Positions 4,678 to 5,626 of a stretch of 5,626 nt of DNA are shown here, in pieces. How positions within the stretch are numbered: position 1 is the stretch's first letter; every line of letters begins with the position of its first letter. The stretch is from Oscillospiraceae bacterium (GTDB taxonomy: Bacteria > Bacillota > Clostridia > Oscillospirales > UBA929): NCBI GenBank assembly GCA_009777435.1, contig WRLW01000111.1:1-5626 (forward strand). The letters run 5' to 3'. The notes beneath the pieces were generated by a model, which saw nothing but the letters and a program-made list of their open reading frames with translations, was not told the origin of the DNA and searched no databases. The position numbers and the translations under genes are program-made.

Positions 4678-5626
4678 TTAGGGTGAGGTTCCAACCTCAA
4701 GACCGGATACGTCCACAGTAATTATCAAAAGCCGTGTCCGTGATGTGGTGGGTGTGGCTGGCTCGTAAATGGTGATGGTTATGTTTTTGGAGCCGTCATC
4801 CGCGCCGGCCAGTGTGAAAATGGTTAGAGTTTCAGTGCGGTAATCAAGTACCTCGATATTTTTGGTGTTATTGGGGATATTATAAGTGCCGGCGTAGGCA
4901 GGGTTTATGATATCAACGTCAACCGCTCCAGTGTGTCCTGTTGCCGCGATAAGATCCTCCCAGTCGAGGGTTATAAAAGCATAAGCATCATTCGTTTCAC
5001 TTGCGTCAAATAACGTATCGCCGTAAGCATCCTCCAATGTCGTCCCGTCAAAAGCAGTGCCACCAATATCCGCCCCTGCGCTCACCTCGCCGGTTACTGT
5101 GTACGCAACCTTGGGAACGCCATATGCTACAGATACAGACGCGGATACGGTTATGTCACCCTCAGCCGGCAGTTGTGCCGCTTTTTTATCTGCATCTAAC
5201 AAATTCTTCAGCTCTTCTGCTTCGCGGGACAGCGACATAGACGCTTCGGTAACGTTTCTATCAACTTGGTTATATTTGATATCAAGCAACCAGCTTTCGC
5301 TTGCCGCGAGACCGCTATAGCCAAAGTCTCGGTTCGATTTTGCCGTCGGCTTTATGCGTATGGGGAAGCTTACATCGGCTGCGATTTTAGGCAGTTTGCC
5401 CCATTTGCCCTGAATACTTCGCACTTCGTACATGCTGTCAAGGCTGATTTTCCCGTTTCGGGGGTCAATTTTGTCTGCCTTATAGAACGGCGCCCTTGGC
5501 GCGAGCTTGTATTCCTGCTTCGCCGTGCGTTTTTTATCCGTACCGCCAGTCCAGACGGTAATTTTTGTTTCAGCCGTCCCTAAGTAATCGCTAAGTGTCA
5601 CCTTTGTGCCCTTGTCGGCGGTTATT
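4678..5626 (-). CDS. C-terminal part of a probable secreted or cell-surface protein of unknown function (partial)
   Basis: The minus-strand frame is open from the right edge to a TAA at 4680-4678, giving 315 visible residues. The GTG at 5601 is unlikely to be the true start: the frame continues upstream without a stop and no ribosome site precedes it. Numbering from the first visible codon, residues about 1-108 form one beta-rich module with VTLSDYLG, ITVWTGG, MYEVRSIQGKWGKLP and SFPIRIKPTAKS. A short helical linker rich in Glu, Lys and Leu follows (about 125-150). A second beta-rich stretch (about 155-315) is Thr, Ala, Asp and Gly rich with few charged-basic residues and ends without a sorting motif or membrane anchor. 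Cysteine is absent throughout, which suits an extracellular wall or S-layer-associated protein. I do not recognise a specific family. The strong terminator follows directly. Function is not inferable. Confidence 0.7.
   Translation of the reverse strand, partial: ITADKGTKVTLSDYLGTAETKITVWTGGTDKKRTAKQEYKLAPRAPFYKADKIDPRNGKISLDSMYEVRSIQGKWGKLPKIAADVSFPIRIKPTAKSNRDFGYSGLAASESWLLDIKYNQVDRNVTEASMSLSREAEELKNLLDADKKAAQLPAEGDITVSASVSVAYGVPKVAYTVTGEVSAGADIGGTAFDGTTLEDAYGDTLFDASETNDAYAFITLDWEDLIAATGHTGAVDVDIINPAYAGTYNIPNNTKNIEVLDYRTETLTIFTLAGADDGSKNITITIYEPATPTTSRTRLLIITVDVSGLEVGTSP

Noticed and set aside
5599..5601. GTG at 5601 as the start of the surface-protein gene
   Set aside because: No convincing ribosome site precedes it, no signal peptide follows it, and the frame stays open to the window edge with similar composition.

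Overview
The window looks like chromosome from a fairly GC-rich member of the Firmicutes, most likely a clostridial or Oscillospiraceae-type anaerobe. The evidence is strong AGGAGG-type Shine-Dalgarno sites, sigma-A-like promoters, intrinsic terminators, a GH130 phosphorylase of the kind seen in Ruminococcus and Roseburia, a small Firmicutes-type XRE regulator paired with a membrane protein, and an M3 oligoendopeptidase. The taxonomy is inferred, because there is no rRNA or other marker gene here.

Left part (1-3403, visibly GC-rich). A minus-strand gene, cut by the left edge, encodes the N-terminal half of an oligoendopeptidase F-like M3 peptidase with an apparent signal peptide. It diverges from a plus-strand run of three genes across an AT-rich 116-base intergenic region that holds candidate promoters for both directions. 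The run is endonuclease III (nth, with complete catalytic and iron-sulfur residues), a NYN/PIN-like putative ribonuclease with a Ser/Ala-rich tail, and a GH130 mannoside phosphorylase resembling the beta-1,4-mannooligosaccharide phosphorylases. Gaps are 23 and 46 bases with no convincing terminator, so the three are probably co-transcribed although their functions are unrelated. The run ends in a clear hairpin terminator at about 3422-3455, which may serve both strands.

Right part (3484-5626, minus strand, less GC-rich). A two-gene cassette comprises a 67-residue XRE-family regulator overlapping by 4 bases (ATGA) with a 285-residue integral membrane protein that has about eight transmembrane segments and no recognised function. 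Its promoter is nearly ideal (TTGACA-N17-TATCTT) and is flanked by two 18-bp palindromes of the form TGT(A/C)AAGC-NT-GCTTTACA. One covers the -35 box and the other lies at the expected transcription start, which is a convincing layout for autorepression. Upstream of the cassette, a textbook intrinsic terminator closes another minus-strand gene cut by the right edge. That gene is the C-terminal 315 residues of what looks like a secreted or cell-surface beta-rich protein of unknown function.

I found no CRISPR array, tRNA, rRNA, insertion sequence or phage gene. The least-described elements are the XRE/membrane cassette with its paired operators and an exact consensus Shine-Dalgarno site buried in the 3' end of nth.
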